Assembly: GCA_018873245.2 (NCBI GenBank)
Contig: JAEMBT020000002.1
Location: 682,001-746,000 of the forward strand
DNA from: Archegozetes longisetosus
Taxonomy: Eukaryota; Arthropoda; Arachnida; Sarcoptiformes; Trhypochthoniidae
Length of the DNA stretch: 64,000 nt
Reading direction: 5' to 3'
In this document: positions 12,531 to 24,900 of the stretch, one piece after another
How positions within the stretch are numbered: position 1 is the first letter of the stretch
How the letters are laid out: each line of letters begins with the position of its first letter
Notes under the pieces: generated by a model
Told to the model about the DNA's origin: nothing
The model's input: the letters and a program-made list of their open reading frames with translations, nothing else
Databases searched by the model: none
Program-made: the position numbers and the translations under genes

Positions 12531-12870
12531 GATTGGTTTCAACAAGACGGTGCAAGACTCCATCGAACAACTGAAGTCTTCGTGAGTCTAATAGACACAT
12601 TTGGAAGTCGAATTATTGGATTGGATGTCGATCGCCACATGGAAGGTGCTATCGAATGATCCCCTTTCTCTTCAGATGTTACGCTGCTTGATTACTTTCT
12701 TTGGAGATATTTCAATGACAGGATCTTCAGTACTGCTCCAAACACAATTGATGAACTTAAATTGATCATAAAGAGAGAAGTTGAGGGAATCAGAAGCGAA
12801 GTACTCAAAAGATTGATTGGCAGTTTTCAAATGAAACTTCGCCATTTGGTAGCTAATAAGGGAGACTGAA
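12531..12870 (+). pseudogene. Mariner-family transposase relic, catalytic C-terminal part
   Basis: The plus strand reads FQQDGARLHRTTEV, then IDTFGSRIIG, then SPFSSDVTLLDYFLWRYFNDRIFSTAPNTIDELK and ends with a stop at about 12868-12870. This is the characteristic end of a mariner-type transposase (QQDGAxPH...SPDLTPxDFFLWGYxKDxVYxxxPxTxxELK). One TGA replaces the tryptophan codon before SPFSSD. The N-terminal two thirds are absent: the fragment begins exactly where the minus-strand MULE relic ends, so two elements of opposite orientation meet at about 12530. Confidence 0.8.
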
Positions 12871-14174
12871 AATTTAATCCATTAATTTGCATCGCCTACT
12901 GCTTATAGTACTTTTTAAATTTTGTTGATATCTTTTTTCTTTTAAAATTTATTTAAAACAATAAATGAAACGTTAATTTCGGGACGTTTTGTAGTTGATA
13001 AGTCTTATCTGGAAATGTTTTGAGATGACGACTACAATAATAAAAATATAAACTTTTCAACTTATGAATGTTTTATTTATTTATATAAACAAAAACAATA
13101 TAACATATGAATGATTTGCATAATTTAAAAATGAATATTAATACTAATTCTCATTCACATCAATCTGTATTGAAGTAAAGCCTAAAGTTTGATAAGGATG
13201 TCAAGCGTAGGATTCGTTCTAAAATTTCAGTAATTGGGATTCCCTTTTAATTTAAGCGCAGTGTTTAATGCTTTTTATATTCTTAATCTTAAACCTAAGG
13301 CTCTTCTTCAAAAAAATCAAATGATCTAATATCAAAATGAAATGTTGAGTATTTGCACAAATATCTATAGGATAGCATTCGGGGAATTTATCTTGATTCC
13401 TGAAAAATTGTATTGATCAGATATTTCTAAAATATTCTTTTTCACAGTAACAAAACTAATTATATATATAAGCATTTGAAAAAATTACTGTAAAGATTAC
13501 AAAGAAAAATCATTGTTTCAGTTTGGATTATTTTAATCAGAGAATCACTCCAAGTAGTGCCAATATAATCTGTTTCAATTCTACAGTTCGTTAACCTCAT
13601 AATGATTAAAATAACTTGTTTCGTTTGCATAGTTTCGATAATCTATTAATAATTGTGCCCTAATTTTGTTCATATTTAATTACAAAGTTAAGTAAATCAT
13701 AGACTGACCATCTATATAAAATTACATCTCTTTGCTGAAAAGTATACCTTACTTAAAAGAACATTTAAGTATAAGGTTCTGTTTAATTATAGCATAATAT
13801 AAGTGTAAGTTGCTTAATCTACTTATCAATTTATCTATTAAGAAAACTATTCTTTTATTCATAAACTTAATATACAATATACAGAAATAAATTTTTCGCT
13901 CATTGTTGTACTGAGAAAATAGCACTTGGTTACTTTTGTTTTTTAAATAAGATTTATTCCTACTTTGATCAACTTATTGAAAATACAGAATAACATAGTA
14001 CATATTCATATTGTTTTATTAAATATTTAATAAATTTTATTCATCATATGATATGATTGCAAAATGTAGTTCAATAAATTATAGCATTCACGTGTTAAAA
14101 ACGTGAGAAACCTTTCGGCAACCATTTTGCTTATTTCAAAGCAAATTTTGTTCAATAATTCGAAAACTTATTTT
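12871..14174. other. AT-rich spacer, no gene seen
   Basis: No family-level reading frame or strong repeat was found. It is the 3' flank of the ionotropic-receptor gene on the minus strand. Confidence 0.45.
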
Positions 14175-16421
14175 TCAAGATCTAAATGTTTTAACGTTAA
14201 AGGTAATGACTTCAGCAGAAATGATTATTAAACAGATCTCAAAACAAGTTCCTAGAAGTAAGAATAGTTCTTTCAACATTTTCACAGAAATTATTTTAAT
14301 TTTTGATTCATCGGACATATTTTGAGAAATATAATAATGACGTGCTTTTATATAGCCATAAAACTGATGAATTAATTTTCTTCTATTGTCCAGATGACTG
14401 AATATACCGACTTCAACGGTACGCTCAAAACTAGAATAGTGTATAAACATATTTTACTATAGGAAAAGATTGAAATTCCAACGCTTACAGTCTATAAATT
14501 TTGTGTCTGTTCTCATTCATATTTTTATTAATATGATATCCGATCAGTACTGGTAAGAAATTTTCTTCAGCAATGGCTACAGTTTTGTGAGGGTTCTGAC
14601 TCATCAATCTCATGATACCATCACCTTCTCTCAGATAAGCAGCTTTTTTACTCGCAACTTTCTCTATAATTCCATCTCTAACAGTTTGCTATGAAGAGAT
14701 CGAATAGTTATATTTGAGGATTGAAAATTCAATCACAATCTGGCTTAAAATTGTTCTCACATTATAGTCATCGACAAACTCCGCCTTTTCATTTAATATC
14801 TTGATTGTGTCGATTCCAGGCCATGATTTATTAAAAACATCAAAGTAAGACCATTTGCCACCAATTATTGAAATATTGGAATCAATTAACTCTTGAAACG
14901 TATTAAAAGTAGTCATGTCTTGATTGATAAGTGAGGACAATATATTTCCACAAATACAGTTTACTAGTATTAAAGAGACAAACGCCCAAATAGTCAGTAG
15001 GACATTATCATTCATTCTCGAACCATTATTGAGTAGATAACTACAAACCAGTATTAACATCTCCGCTAAATTCATATTTCTTGTTAATAATACTCTATTG
15101 ATGAGATTTGTAAGCACTTGACATTGGTATAAAGATATTGCCATTATAAAAATTGATGAAATGATTAGGAGCCAGGTCGCTGATGAGAATGTATTTATAA
15201 GATGTTTGAATAGACCACTCGGATGAAAATATAGAGCACTCAAAATCATAATATTAGTCTCGCCTTTAATCCAAGGAGAGGTTGCAAATTCAAAAAGCCA
15301 TTCTTCTATTGTTGTTTGAGCCAAAATTAAATCTAAATTTGGCTGAATTCGGAAGATATTTCGTTTTATAATTTAGACCATTTGGGTGAACCCATGCTAA
15401 TGGATCTAAAGGGGTTCTTGACCCACAAGCGTGACACATCTTTGGATAGAGTTCGTCGAGCTGAAAATTTTGATACCACGCTTGACCACTTCTGGCCACT
15501 CAGACCTAACCCCTTCGAAAATGGATAACTTGGTTTTACCAGGTTGTAATCCAAACCAAATCTGATATTAACTGATATTATCTGCTTCGCAACCTAACCT
15601 GTTCTCCCTTAGTTTATATCAGGTTTGTTTGGGTTACGACTCGTTTATCCATTACGAGGTACTAAACCAAACAAAGATAGATATCTCGAGAACTACTTAT
15701 GGCAATTGATCAAGTGTGGTATCGAAATGCTTAGTTAGATATCCTGAGTCCAATGATATACCAGTTGGCGTGGTCAGCCACTCCCGTCGGGAGTTGGCCA
15801 GAAGTAGTCAGGTTCGGGTCAGAAGTGGTCAAGTGTGGTATCAAAATGTTCAGCTCGACGAACTGAATCTAATAGTGAATCACATTAAGGGTTAGGGGTT
15901 AGAAACCCCCTTAGACCCATTAGCCAGGATCGACCCGATCATTTAAATGAAGGAACTTCATTATACAGTATTTGCATTTACGGTTAATCCTTTCGTAAGA
16001 GATTAATCTGAAAATATTTGCACATTAGTAGATACTCACATAGGTATTGAATAGTATTTTTGGGTTCTCTTTGAATTTTCTATAAGTAATATTGAATTTT
16101 CCGAATTTCCTCGACATTAATATACCGAAAATTTCTTTTTCATAAAAGCAGAGTTCAGTCTGAATTTTACATAAATTTAATATAAACGTTCAAAATAGTA
16201 AGTATTAAACATTGGTATGCATAAAGTTTACTCACAGAATAGCCCCATGGAGTACCACTAACTATAATATTCTCTAGTTGTATTTTTTCTTTCAAATCAT
16301 AATTATCATAATAACTTGTTTTATCTGTCATGTTTTTGCAATTAATCATTTGATGAGCAATAAGAATATCCATATCTAATATGAAGTCATTGAGGAATAT
16401 AAAAAAGGTTAGTTTATAATA
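14175..16421 (-). CDS. Ionotropic receptor (IR) family, 3' exons, partial
   Basis: Ionotropic receptors are arthropod glutamate-receptor relatives used in chemosensation and related senses. Four exons join with matching phases: 16421-16236, 15342-14761, 14688-14489 and 14430-14175, giving 407 codons. Donors are GTGAGT, GTGAGA and GTAAGC; two introns are only 72 and 58 nt. Transmembrane segments lie near joined residues 118-134 (ATWLLIISSIFIMAI) and 177-200 (LLTIWAFVSLILVNC). A last one follows ISVKMLKELFLLLG near the C-terminus, after an S2-like ligand-binding stretch (FVDDYNQTVRDGIIEKVASK). The 5' exons coding the N-terminus were not found; the first exon shown starts after an AG (acaaacag). 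The 893-nt intron holds a foldback element. A partly broken copy lies at 1085-4140. The frame is intact throughout, so it may be functional if the missing exons exist. Confidence 0.8.
15366..15945. mobile_element. Foldback element in the receptor intron
   Basis: About 130 bp at the left (through gttcgtcgagctgaaaattt and accacttctggcca) reappear inverted at about 15815-15945 (gaagtggtcaagtgtggtat and agctcgacgaac). A partial third copy of the motif (gatcaagtgtggtatcgaaa) sits at about 15707, so the right arm is internally duplicated. There is no coding capacity. It occupies most of the intron between the exons ending at 16236 and starting at 15342. Confidence 0.75.
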
Positions 16422-16515
16422 CTGTTTGTTCGATTACGAAATTAGGATGTTTATTAGTAATCTAGGGACAGAAAATTTCTTCCGATATCATAGAACGTCA
16501 GAGTATATTACATGT

Positions 16516-17440
16516 AACCAGTGAAAATCGGGACTTCATATTTTAAAAGTATATATTTTATGGAAAAATAATTATTATACATCTAATGAATATATTGGCC
16601 TCCGGTCTGGTTGACAAAAGCCCGGCCAAGTCACAAATGTCTCATATAGGGACCACCTCTGGCTTGTCTCATGACGGGACAAAAATACCAAAGGAGGGAT
16701 CCTTACATTTATAAAAAGAAAAATGCTTCTTTTATTTGTCATTACAAATATATAGGTGTCAAACAATACATTCTAATATTAAAAAATTAAAAATTATTAG
16801 GCATGGTTGATTTCAAAAGTATATTTTTTCTTAGAAATGGCATCTTTCAAAGGTTATTCAAAAGTAAGAAATACTAGTTTATATCAGATGTCAAGGCAGA
16901 AAAGATTAATTCAATAACTTTTGATTTTAAACCACAGGTGTCCAAAACATTAATCTGGATTTCTTAATCCCTTTTCATTTGTAAAATAAATTCAATAAAT
17001 TTCTGTCTTATCTTTAAAAAGATAGGACTGTCCCGTCAAAAACGGGAAAGGTAGTTACACTAGTCTCATACCAATGGTACTATTTTGTAGATGCATTTCT
17101 CTCTTATAATTTGTTCGTGCTCGGCTTTAAGTTTAACTTCATTTGCAAACTTTTTATTTTTATCTGACCTCTTCATTTTGATTTGCAAAAATAAAGAACT
17201 CACAAGGATAAAGAGACTGAAAAATTAAAAATCTACGAATGGAGTTGAACTTGAAGCTGCGTACGAACAAGTTATAGGAGAGAAATGAATTTACAAAATA
17301 GTACCATTGGTATGAGACACCTGTGATTTGGCCGAACTTTTGTAAACCAGACCGGAGGCCAATGTATTCATTAGATGTATAATTATTATTTTACCATTAA
17401 ATATACCTTTAATGATATGAAATTCCGATTTTCACTGGTT
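16516..17440. mobile_element. Palindromic foldback element carrying a nested insertion
   Basis: The terminal inverted repeats start aaccagtgaaaatcgg at 16516 and end with the complement at 17440. They pair 16516-16646 with about 17308-17440, including ggcctccggtctgg. The next inner block of the right arm (about 17200-17307) pairs with 17063-17170, so the left arm is interrupted by a 416-bp insert. Without the insert and one 8-bp duplicate it is a palindrome of about 500 bp. It has no coding capacity. It lies immediately 5' of the first recognised receptor exon. Confidence 0.8.
16647..17062. mobile_element. hAT-like non-autonomous element nested in the palindrome
   Basis: The insert is flanked by the direct repeat gtctcata (16639-16646 and 17063-17070), the 8-bp duplication typical of hAT elements. 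Its ends are similar inverted repeats: tagggaccacct at the left and the complement of aggtagttacacta at the right. A second inverted pair lies inside (atgacgggacaa near 16672 against ttgtcccgtca-like sequence near 17029). No transposase frame is present. Confidence 0.65.
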
Positions 17441-18516
17441 TCATCTAATAATAGGATAATAAATTTTCATTAATATAAACACTTAGATTAAGTAATTTAT
17501 ATAATTATTTTGTCTGTTTATCAGCGAAAATAGAAAAATATTATTTCGTACTTTATTCTGATGAGTGAATAAATTTGACATCAATTAACGACTAGTCATT
17601 ATTAGCTGAGAAAAGAAACTTATCTTTTCAATAAACTGAAATTTTTACTTAATAAGAAAGAATAAATACTCATATAAAACATAAGAATATGAGAATTAAA
17701 CATGTTGCTGTAGTTGTTTTTCGTTTTGTACATTAAGCACATTGAAACATTAATTAATGCATTAATTATCTTTTTCAATCTACCAGAGCCTTTCTTATTG
17801 TACACCGCGTTATTGGCTATTTTAAGCTTTATGATTGATAGCTTTCTTTGAATTAAATGTATGAGTAAACTTTTATAATAAAGGTAAAGTGTACAATAAT
17901 AAAACACGTGTGCAATAGTCAATATCATTATTTATAGTCACCCTTTTGAAAGTTTCTATTGTGTTTTATACGCAGCAGACTATAAGAAAAGCTCTGTATA
18001 TAAGCAATAATAAAAATGGAGACTCCAAAGATTATACGAAACCTCCATATTAAGTTATTCCCACTTCTTCACATAAGGTTGAAGGTTTAGGAGTAGAAAT
18101 TTATTGACTTTAAAGTATTCGTATTTTGAACTTTTGGTTTTTAAATCTAGAAGAAAAATATGCTTATGAGTAATTTATCGTATTATTTTCCCAGATCTTT
18201 TTAAGTGTAAAGATTAAAAGTTCCATCTCTAATTTAAATCATACACACCGTAAAACTACATAAAGGATGCGGGGTCTCATGATTCACCAGAAATCCTTAT
18301 ACTGTTTACTGTTTGAGAGTAGAATGTAGAAAAATTTAAAAATTTTACTGTGAGCTTAGTTGATTTATAATATAAACCTCTTTATTAAGCGTTGATAACA
18401 GAAAAATGGTCTAGATTCTAGTATTTACTTTCAATTATTTTTGCCAATTGGGAATTTGTATCCGACCGCCTGTAGTATTATACCACTTAGTTATGTTTCC
18501 TGGCTACGGCGCTGTT
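17441..18516. other. Spacer; receptor 5' exons expected but not found
   Basis: A 102-codon minus-strand frame at 17620-17928 is AT-rich, hydrophobic and matches no family I can name. A short exon-like frame follows an acceptor-like ttcttctag near 18148 on the minus strand, but it lacks convincing receptor motifs. Nothing is called. Confidence 0.35.
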
Positions 18517-19290
18517 CATATACATACACTCAGTTTAGAAACTAACTGCCGATATTCAAACCTCAATAATTTTTGAAATACTTATCCAATTTAAACTCGG
18601 TTTTCACCAAAATGAAGTTTATCTCCCCCGATTAACGATTAATATGCTAAATTTATGAGAATGTAAAACAATTTTAAATAAAATTTATGTTTTTGCAAAG
18701 GAGTTAGTCAGATTTTGCCTAGTCACCCATCAAGCCAATATGGGTATCAAATTAAAGCTTATGAAGAATAGAATTGAAAGCAAAAAGAGTTTTTCAAAAA
18801 TATGAATTTTTAAATGTACTTAATTTTGACGTCAACGATTAAAAATTCATATCTCTTCTCAGCCTTCATATTTATGAGGAATTCTACTTATTCCCGAATT
18901 TATACTTCATAAGCTTTCATTTGATACCCATATCGATATGTTGCAACCACTTTTGTTTTTGACGTCAATCTTTAAAAACCCATATCTACTCTCAGCCTTC
19001 ATATTTTTGAAAAATTCTTTATGCTTTCAATTCTATTCTTCATAAACTTTAATTTGATTGCTTATGAATATTGGCTTGGTGGACGATTAAACGAAATCCG
19101 ACTAACTCCTTTGCCAAAACATAAATTTTATTTAAAATCTTTTTTTACATTTTCATAAATTTAGCATATCAATAGTTAATCGGGGGAGATAAACTTCATT
19201 TTGGTGAAAACCGAGTTTAAATTGGATAAGTATTTCATAAATTATTGAGGTTTGAATATCGGCAGTTAGTTTCTGAACTGAGTGTATATG
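18517..19290. mobile_element. Imperfect palindrome, about 770 bp
   Basis: Arms of roughly 280-290 bp (18517-18800 and 19000-19290) are reverse complements. Shared blocks include cagtttagaaactaactgcc, taatttaaactcgg-type sequence and gttaatcgggggagataaac. The central part holds two related copies of a segment with gacgtcaa...cttctcagccttcatattt (about 18830 and 18960). No protein is encoded. It directly abuts another inverted-repeat element at its right end. Confidence 0.75.
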
Positions 19291-20060
19291 TTACCGTAAA
19301 TTCTGATAATTAGTAAATATTAATAATTACTAGTAAATATTGATATTTACTGACCCTCGTAGTAAGTTTTGATATTTACTGGCACATTTCAGTGAGTATC
19401 AATATTTTCTAAAACGTTTCAGTAAACTTTGATTAAATACTTTGAATGTAATGATCGACATAGGCTAGCCTGAACCTAGGCTAGCCCAGATCAGGGCTCA
19501 GTGAAAATGAACCTATGTCCATCATTATTTAAATGACTAAATATGTATGTAAAATAAAAAAGAGACATTACATCGTCTTTAGTGCATTTAACAAGAGCTA
19601 CAAAAAGCATTTTCTGATTTGCAAATATATCTCTTAGATCCACAAATTTTTGCAATTACATTTTGTTATTAAATTAAATTTTATCTTAATAATTAACTTC
19701 ATTTGAAAATTTAGAGCCAGAAATTGAATGAAATCAATTAAATTTGAAGATTTTTAACATTAAATCGGTACTTTTCCATAACTTTTACTGTAAAAATATA
19801 AGAAAAATTGGTAGATATATAGATATGTAATATTTATTTTTAAAATAATTACAGCAATAAAAAAATCATTGAGTTTTTAAGTCATTCAAGGTATTTTATC
19901 AAAATTTACTGACGTGTCTTAGAAAATATTGATATTTACTAATATAAGTCAGTGAATATCAATAATTACTAGTAAATATCAAATTTTACTACGAGGGTCA
20001 GAAAATATCAAAATTTACTAATAACTATCAATACTTAATAATTATTAAATTTTCTGTAAC
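19289..20060. mobile_element. Inverted-repeat element with reiterated AGTAAATAT-type motif
   Basis: The left end (gttaccgtaaattctgataa...) and right end (complement of ...taataattattaaattttctgtaac) are inverted repeats of about 150 bp. Both contain tgaccctcgtagtaa and many copies of short, self-complementary units close to agtaaatattgatatttact. The element is flanked by atat on both sides. The interior has a hairpin around 19447-19530 (gacatagg...cctatgtc). There is no transposase. The family is unknown to me. Confidence 0.7.
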
Positions 20061-21956
20061 ATATATACTTAATTGTATTCTCTATGAAATTATAATAAAC
20101 GAATCCATGCACTTTATTGTTGATCCAAATAAAACATTCTCTATATGAAGCATGATTTTTGGAATAGCTGAGTAATACAAAAATTATTTCACCTAAATTT
20201 AAATTTAATAAAACTTTAAAACTACCTGAATAAAAATCAGCAAACTAAATAAAAATCCAGGAAAATGAATAAAAAATCAGCAAAGAGCAATTGAAGGGCC
20301 TAATGCAAAAGAAAGATATCTCCCTTTTTCAATACCGAGATAATGGGGTACAAAGCTGCTATTCATTTTATGCGTACTTGCTCATGCATTGCTTTTCGAG
20401 AGGCGAGAGAGAGCGGGGCTCAATTTATAACTGATTATATACTGATTTATTTGAATATTTACTGTTAACTTATCCTGAAAGATTAACTGCTGTAATTCAA
20501 GCTCAAGGCTCTCATACTGACTTTTAAAGTAAACTCTTTTTAATGTATTTTTTAACGAAGAATCAGAATATCCAACTGATTTTACTCTAACTATAAGTTT
20601 TTGTTCTACGCTACTGGAAAATCACTTTTTCTTATCCTGTATATGTTATGTGTATAAGTAGGTGCATGGAAAACTGTTTACGATAAGTGTACCTTCACTA
20701 TGACCAACTTCAAAATAAACGTACTTTTTTACTATAGGCTTCTATGGAAAATAATTCGGTGCAGCCCTTATTGCTTACAATAAGTGTACCTTCACTATAT
20801 CCGAGTTTACTATAAATGGGTTTAACTGTATCATAAACTCTATTCCGAAACTCAGAGGTCAATTCCGGTACTGTACCGATCATTTCTGGACGTCTGGTAA
20901 GGCTAATTTTGATGTAAATGCAATGACTTCTATACTAATTTGACGTGATTGTTCATATTTACAATTTTGAATAGTAAAGTAATTTTCCTTCGATCTCTTG
21001 TCATCATTTATAAATGAAGTAAATCATTTATACTTAAGTAGAAAAGCTTAAAAATGCTTATAAAATAACAATTTTATAATGCAATATTTTTCATCATAAA
21101 AATGCATATTTATTGATAAATATAAGCAATTGAATCCTACTCATCCTATCATCATATTTACTCTAATAATGGACAAAACTCCTTAGAAATCAAAATTTTC
21201 CTTATCACTCTAGGATTTCCTTACAAAAGATGTTTTATTGTACAATCGACTTGGTCAAATAAGTATTTAAAAGGTTTCTGGTCTCTTAAATTTAATAATT
21301 ATCTTACTGTAAGTAAGTGTGATTCAATGAAAATCTTGCGCAAATGTGAAAATTAATAAATTTAGATTTCATTGAGAAATAAGCAGTAATCCATGAAGGT
21401 TTTTTCTTTGTCACTTTATTGAGATTCTAATGATAGTATAAAATCATTTACAATTAGAAGGCACTTGTGAATGGCACTTATGTATTAGTTTATAATCAAT
21501 TATTTAATAACATAATTATGTTAAAGTTTCATTTTCTTAAGTAGCTAAACTAAATAATTAATCAATTCAGATTAATCAATGCTAGTGTCCGAGTAATTGA
21601 TATCATTGTTAGTATTTCGCCAACTTTCAAATGGGTTATTAGTAAAAATTAGCCTAATATTCATGCAGAAAATATTGAAAGATTGAAGAAATCATTAAAT
21701 ATTTGTCAAAGAAGTTATATAATAGTAGATCCGAAGATATATTCATTTAAAAATAGCAATGAATGGTTAAAAGACTATATCGGAGTTGGTAGTTTGATAA
21801 TTTATTGTTAAATATTGAGCAAAGTTAGTTGATAAGAGATTACACGCACAAAGAAATTGTAGTAATAAAAGTCAAAAATTAGAAAAGATACAAGAGAATC
21901 AAAAGCAATGGTTAAATAAGATTAAAAGCTAATTTTAAGGTTAATTGAGTTTAAAA
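20061..21956. other. Spacer with one pogo-like end
   Basis: No gene was seen. A direct repeat of about 20 bp (gataagtgtaccttcactat) occurs near 20680 and 20780. It is followed by gggtttaactgta at about 20818-20830, which resembles one terminal repeat of a pogo/Tigger-type element, but no matching left end was found, so at most a truncated element is present. Confidence 0.4.
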
Positions 21957-24900
21957 TCAAACAAATATGAAGTCTGGGTGTCCCGATTGGTGACATGGAC
22001 AAACACTGTACTGTTCACGTTTAATCCATCTTCCGTGACAGTCATGCGCTGCTAATGATGTCCATCGAGTTATCTTTCCTTCAACTCCATGTCCATGACA
22101 TCTATATCCCAAATGCTTCCTCATGGCTGCGTCTTGACATTGGACGCAAACTCTTGAGCCCTGTTCCAGTTTGCGACCAATTTCTGGACCCAATGAATCG
22201 CACGCTTTGCGGGACTTCACGATTTCGAAGACTACGCAATATCTGAAAAATGAAAATTAGATTTATAAAACATAAAAATTTTTAAGAAGTATCCTAGTCT
22301 TTCGATTAAAGCCTAAATTCTCAGAAGCTATATAAAACTTTTGTGTTTTCGAAACCATCTTAGATTCAGATTATTACTTTATTATTCAATTTCCGTAGAT
22401 TCTGACTAAAAATTAAAACACCCAAACATAGGACCAACTAACCTTGACTTATATGAATTTTAAAAGCAAATAACAAAAGTTTTATTTTATAAACACTCCT
22501 AAAATTTGATTAATTTTCTTATGCAAGATCTCCTTTGAAATATTGTGAAAATAATCTAGATGTTACATGGGTCCCACTCACTCGTTCACATTCTCTTTCT
22601 GTGGATCCTTTGGATATCTTAGTCTCAAATTTTTTCTGATATCTGCTGAATCGTCGATATGTCGAGTCTCTGAGAAACGTGACTGCAATATCAATGCTGT
22701 CTCTATAATCAAAATGAATTTGAAGACTAAATTATACAAAGTGAATAAATATATTGGAAAAGATTATAACAATTACTATAAATAAATATTTCTAAGCTTT
22801 ATGTTCGAATAAAGGCTAAGTCAATAACTAAACTTAAAAGATGATATAAAAATTTATAAAGATACTTAAAAAAGGGTTAAGCTGTACAAAAAACTAAATT
22901 TTATCCTATTCAAAGTACCGAAGGCGTTTAGAAGATTTTTATTATGAAGACTTTTAGGCAAGTAACTTATTTCAAACTGAAAAGTTTAGAGTTTCATAAA
23001 AATACAATTTTAATCTTAAAATTATAACTAGAGAAAAATTTATTTTACATTTTCATAATGATGATTTTCATCGATTTTTGTCAACTGTAGGATTTACTGA
23101 AAAATATTTTCTCCTTTCCTTCTCTCAATAAATCAGAGCTTGTTATATTTCTTACTGTCATTTACCAAAAGGCTTATATTTGAGGAGCATAGAATTCTTA
23201 ACATATTTCCTGTCAGCAAAGGTTAGAGCAATACATATGAATCTTTAGGTTTCTACTGTTTGATTACACAACGGTCTCAATGCATTGTCATTTAACATAA
23301 ATACCTAGTGGCGTAACCAATCATTGTGTAGATAGCGAAAAATCTTGAAATGAAAGGCAAGTATACTTTTGGTAAATAAATAATTTAAAACTGATTGGAA
23401 CGAGAAGCTAGTAAGGAAAAGTTTAATTTTGATTTACTAGAACAATTATTTAGGAATAATTTACAATCAAAGTTATCTAGTGTATTCACAAAATAGTTAA
23501 ATCTCAAACATTTAGAAGTAAATTATTCCTGTTTCAGCATTAAATATGTTTCAGGCAACATAAAGCCAAATTAAACAAAGGGTCGCCAAACTTAATGTCG
23601 AGAATAACAAAAGAATTCGATGAAAGCTAGAAAGGATTATCACAATTTCCTATTCTTTGATATCAGAATCTAGAAAGTTCAAAAATATCTTTTGCTCGAT
23701 TTTAGTTTTTTTTACTTGAAACTAAACAAGATATTTTTAATACAAGATTTTCTTTCTACAAAGAAAATTTGTTAAGCTAAAGTAAGATATTGCTTTATTT
23801 AAAATTATGCAAATTTATAATTTTTTCACTGAACTTATAGTTTTCAGTTTAAAATCAATATAAAAAATTAAACAAATTACTAAAGTTTGTTTACATATGA
23901 TGTTAAAAAATATTAGTACTAATATATAGGATATTATGGTGGGCTCCGTCACGGAAATTTCCAATAAGTTTGGAACTAATTTACGCGTCTAGAAATAGTA
24001 GAAGGGAGTGTTGCGAGGGATGGTATGGGACACAAACTCAGGTTCACCTTCTCTCTCACTAACGACGGGTGGCCTTCAAATAATGACCTTTCTTCAGATA
24101 AATCTGAAATAAATTACAGGTCAGACTAAACACAACACATACACAACTCAAGCAATTTCTCGAAAGCTATTGAAAATACAAGTGAAAAATATTCAGTTTT
24201 AGAGATTGAGACCTTTAGATAGACTTATATCGGAAGAGGATTTTCTAACATTTTTGTTAAGAATAATTAACAAACTTTAAATTGCACTCAATTTGAGTTA
24301 CTGATAGTTCGATCTCTTTTCTGCCATTCATTGAACTTTCACTTCTAAGCATTAGGGCAATAAAAATAATTATTGGGTATTAGACGCCTACGACTTTTTT
24401 ATAATTTGTTTCTAGAATTTAGCCTTAAAAGCAAAATATTCTAGTCTCGAATCAAATAAAGTTAAGACTTCAAATGATTATGTCAGGTCAAAATTGAATT
24501 TTTATAACAAAAGCCTACACAAATCTGAAAAATATATTATATCAGATCAAAGGTTTAGTATTTTATAATTTATAGGTCTCAAAAAAATAATGTATCGAAT
24601 AGAAATCTATGTAGAAGTCTGTTATAATTATTTCTAAGATTTTCAAAAAACATTTTTAGAAAACTTTATTTTTGCTTATCACTACATAAGGCTCACATTT
24701 CAGATAATAAATCATAATTTACTGCAATTATGTTAACCGTAATGAGTTTTCTAGAGAGAAAATTAGACATTAGTCTCAAAGTGATATAATTATAGGCCGA
24801 TTCATCTTATGAACAGACATTAGGCATGCTTTGTTGACAGATTAAAGTTGAAACAGATTATATAGAATTTTTAATGAGAAACAGAACTGATACTTTTGAT

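Noticed and set aside
14689..14691. In-frame TAG suggesting the ionotropic receptor is a pseudogene
   Set aside because: It is the last triplet of a 72-nt intron (donor GTGAGA at 14760, acceptor ATAG); splicing restores the frame with conserved sequence on both sides.
17620..17928. 102-codon minus-strand frame as the missing receptor N-terminus
   Set aside because: No ligand-binding-domain motif, very AT-driven composition, and no phase-matched splice sites that I could defend.
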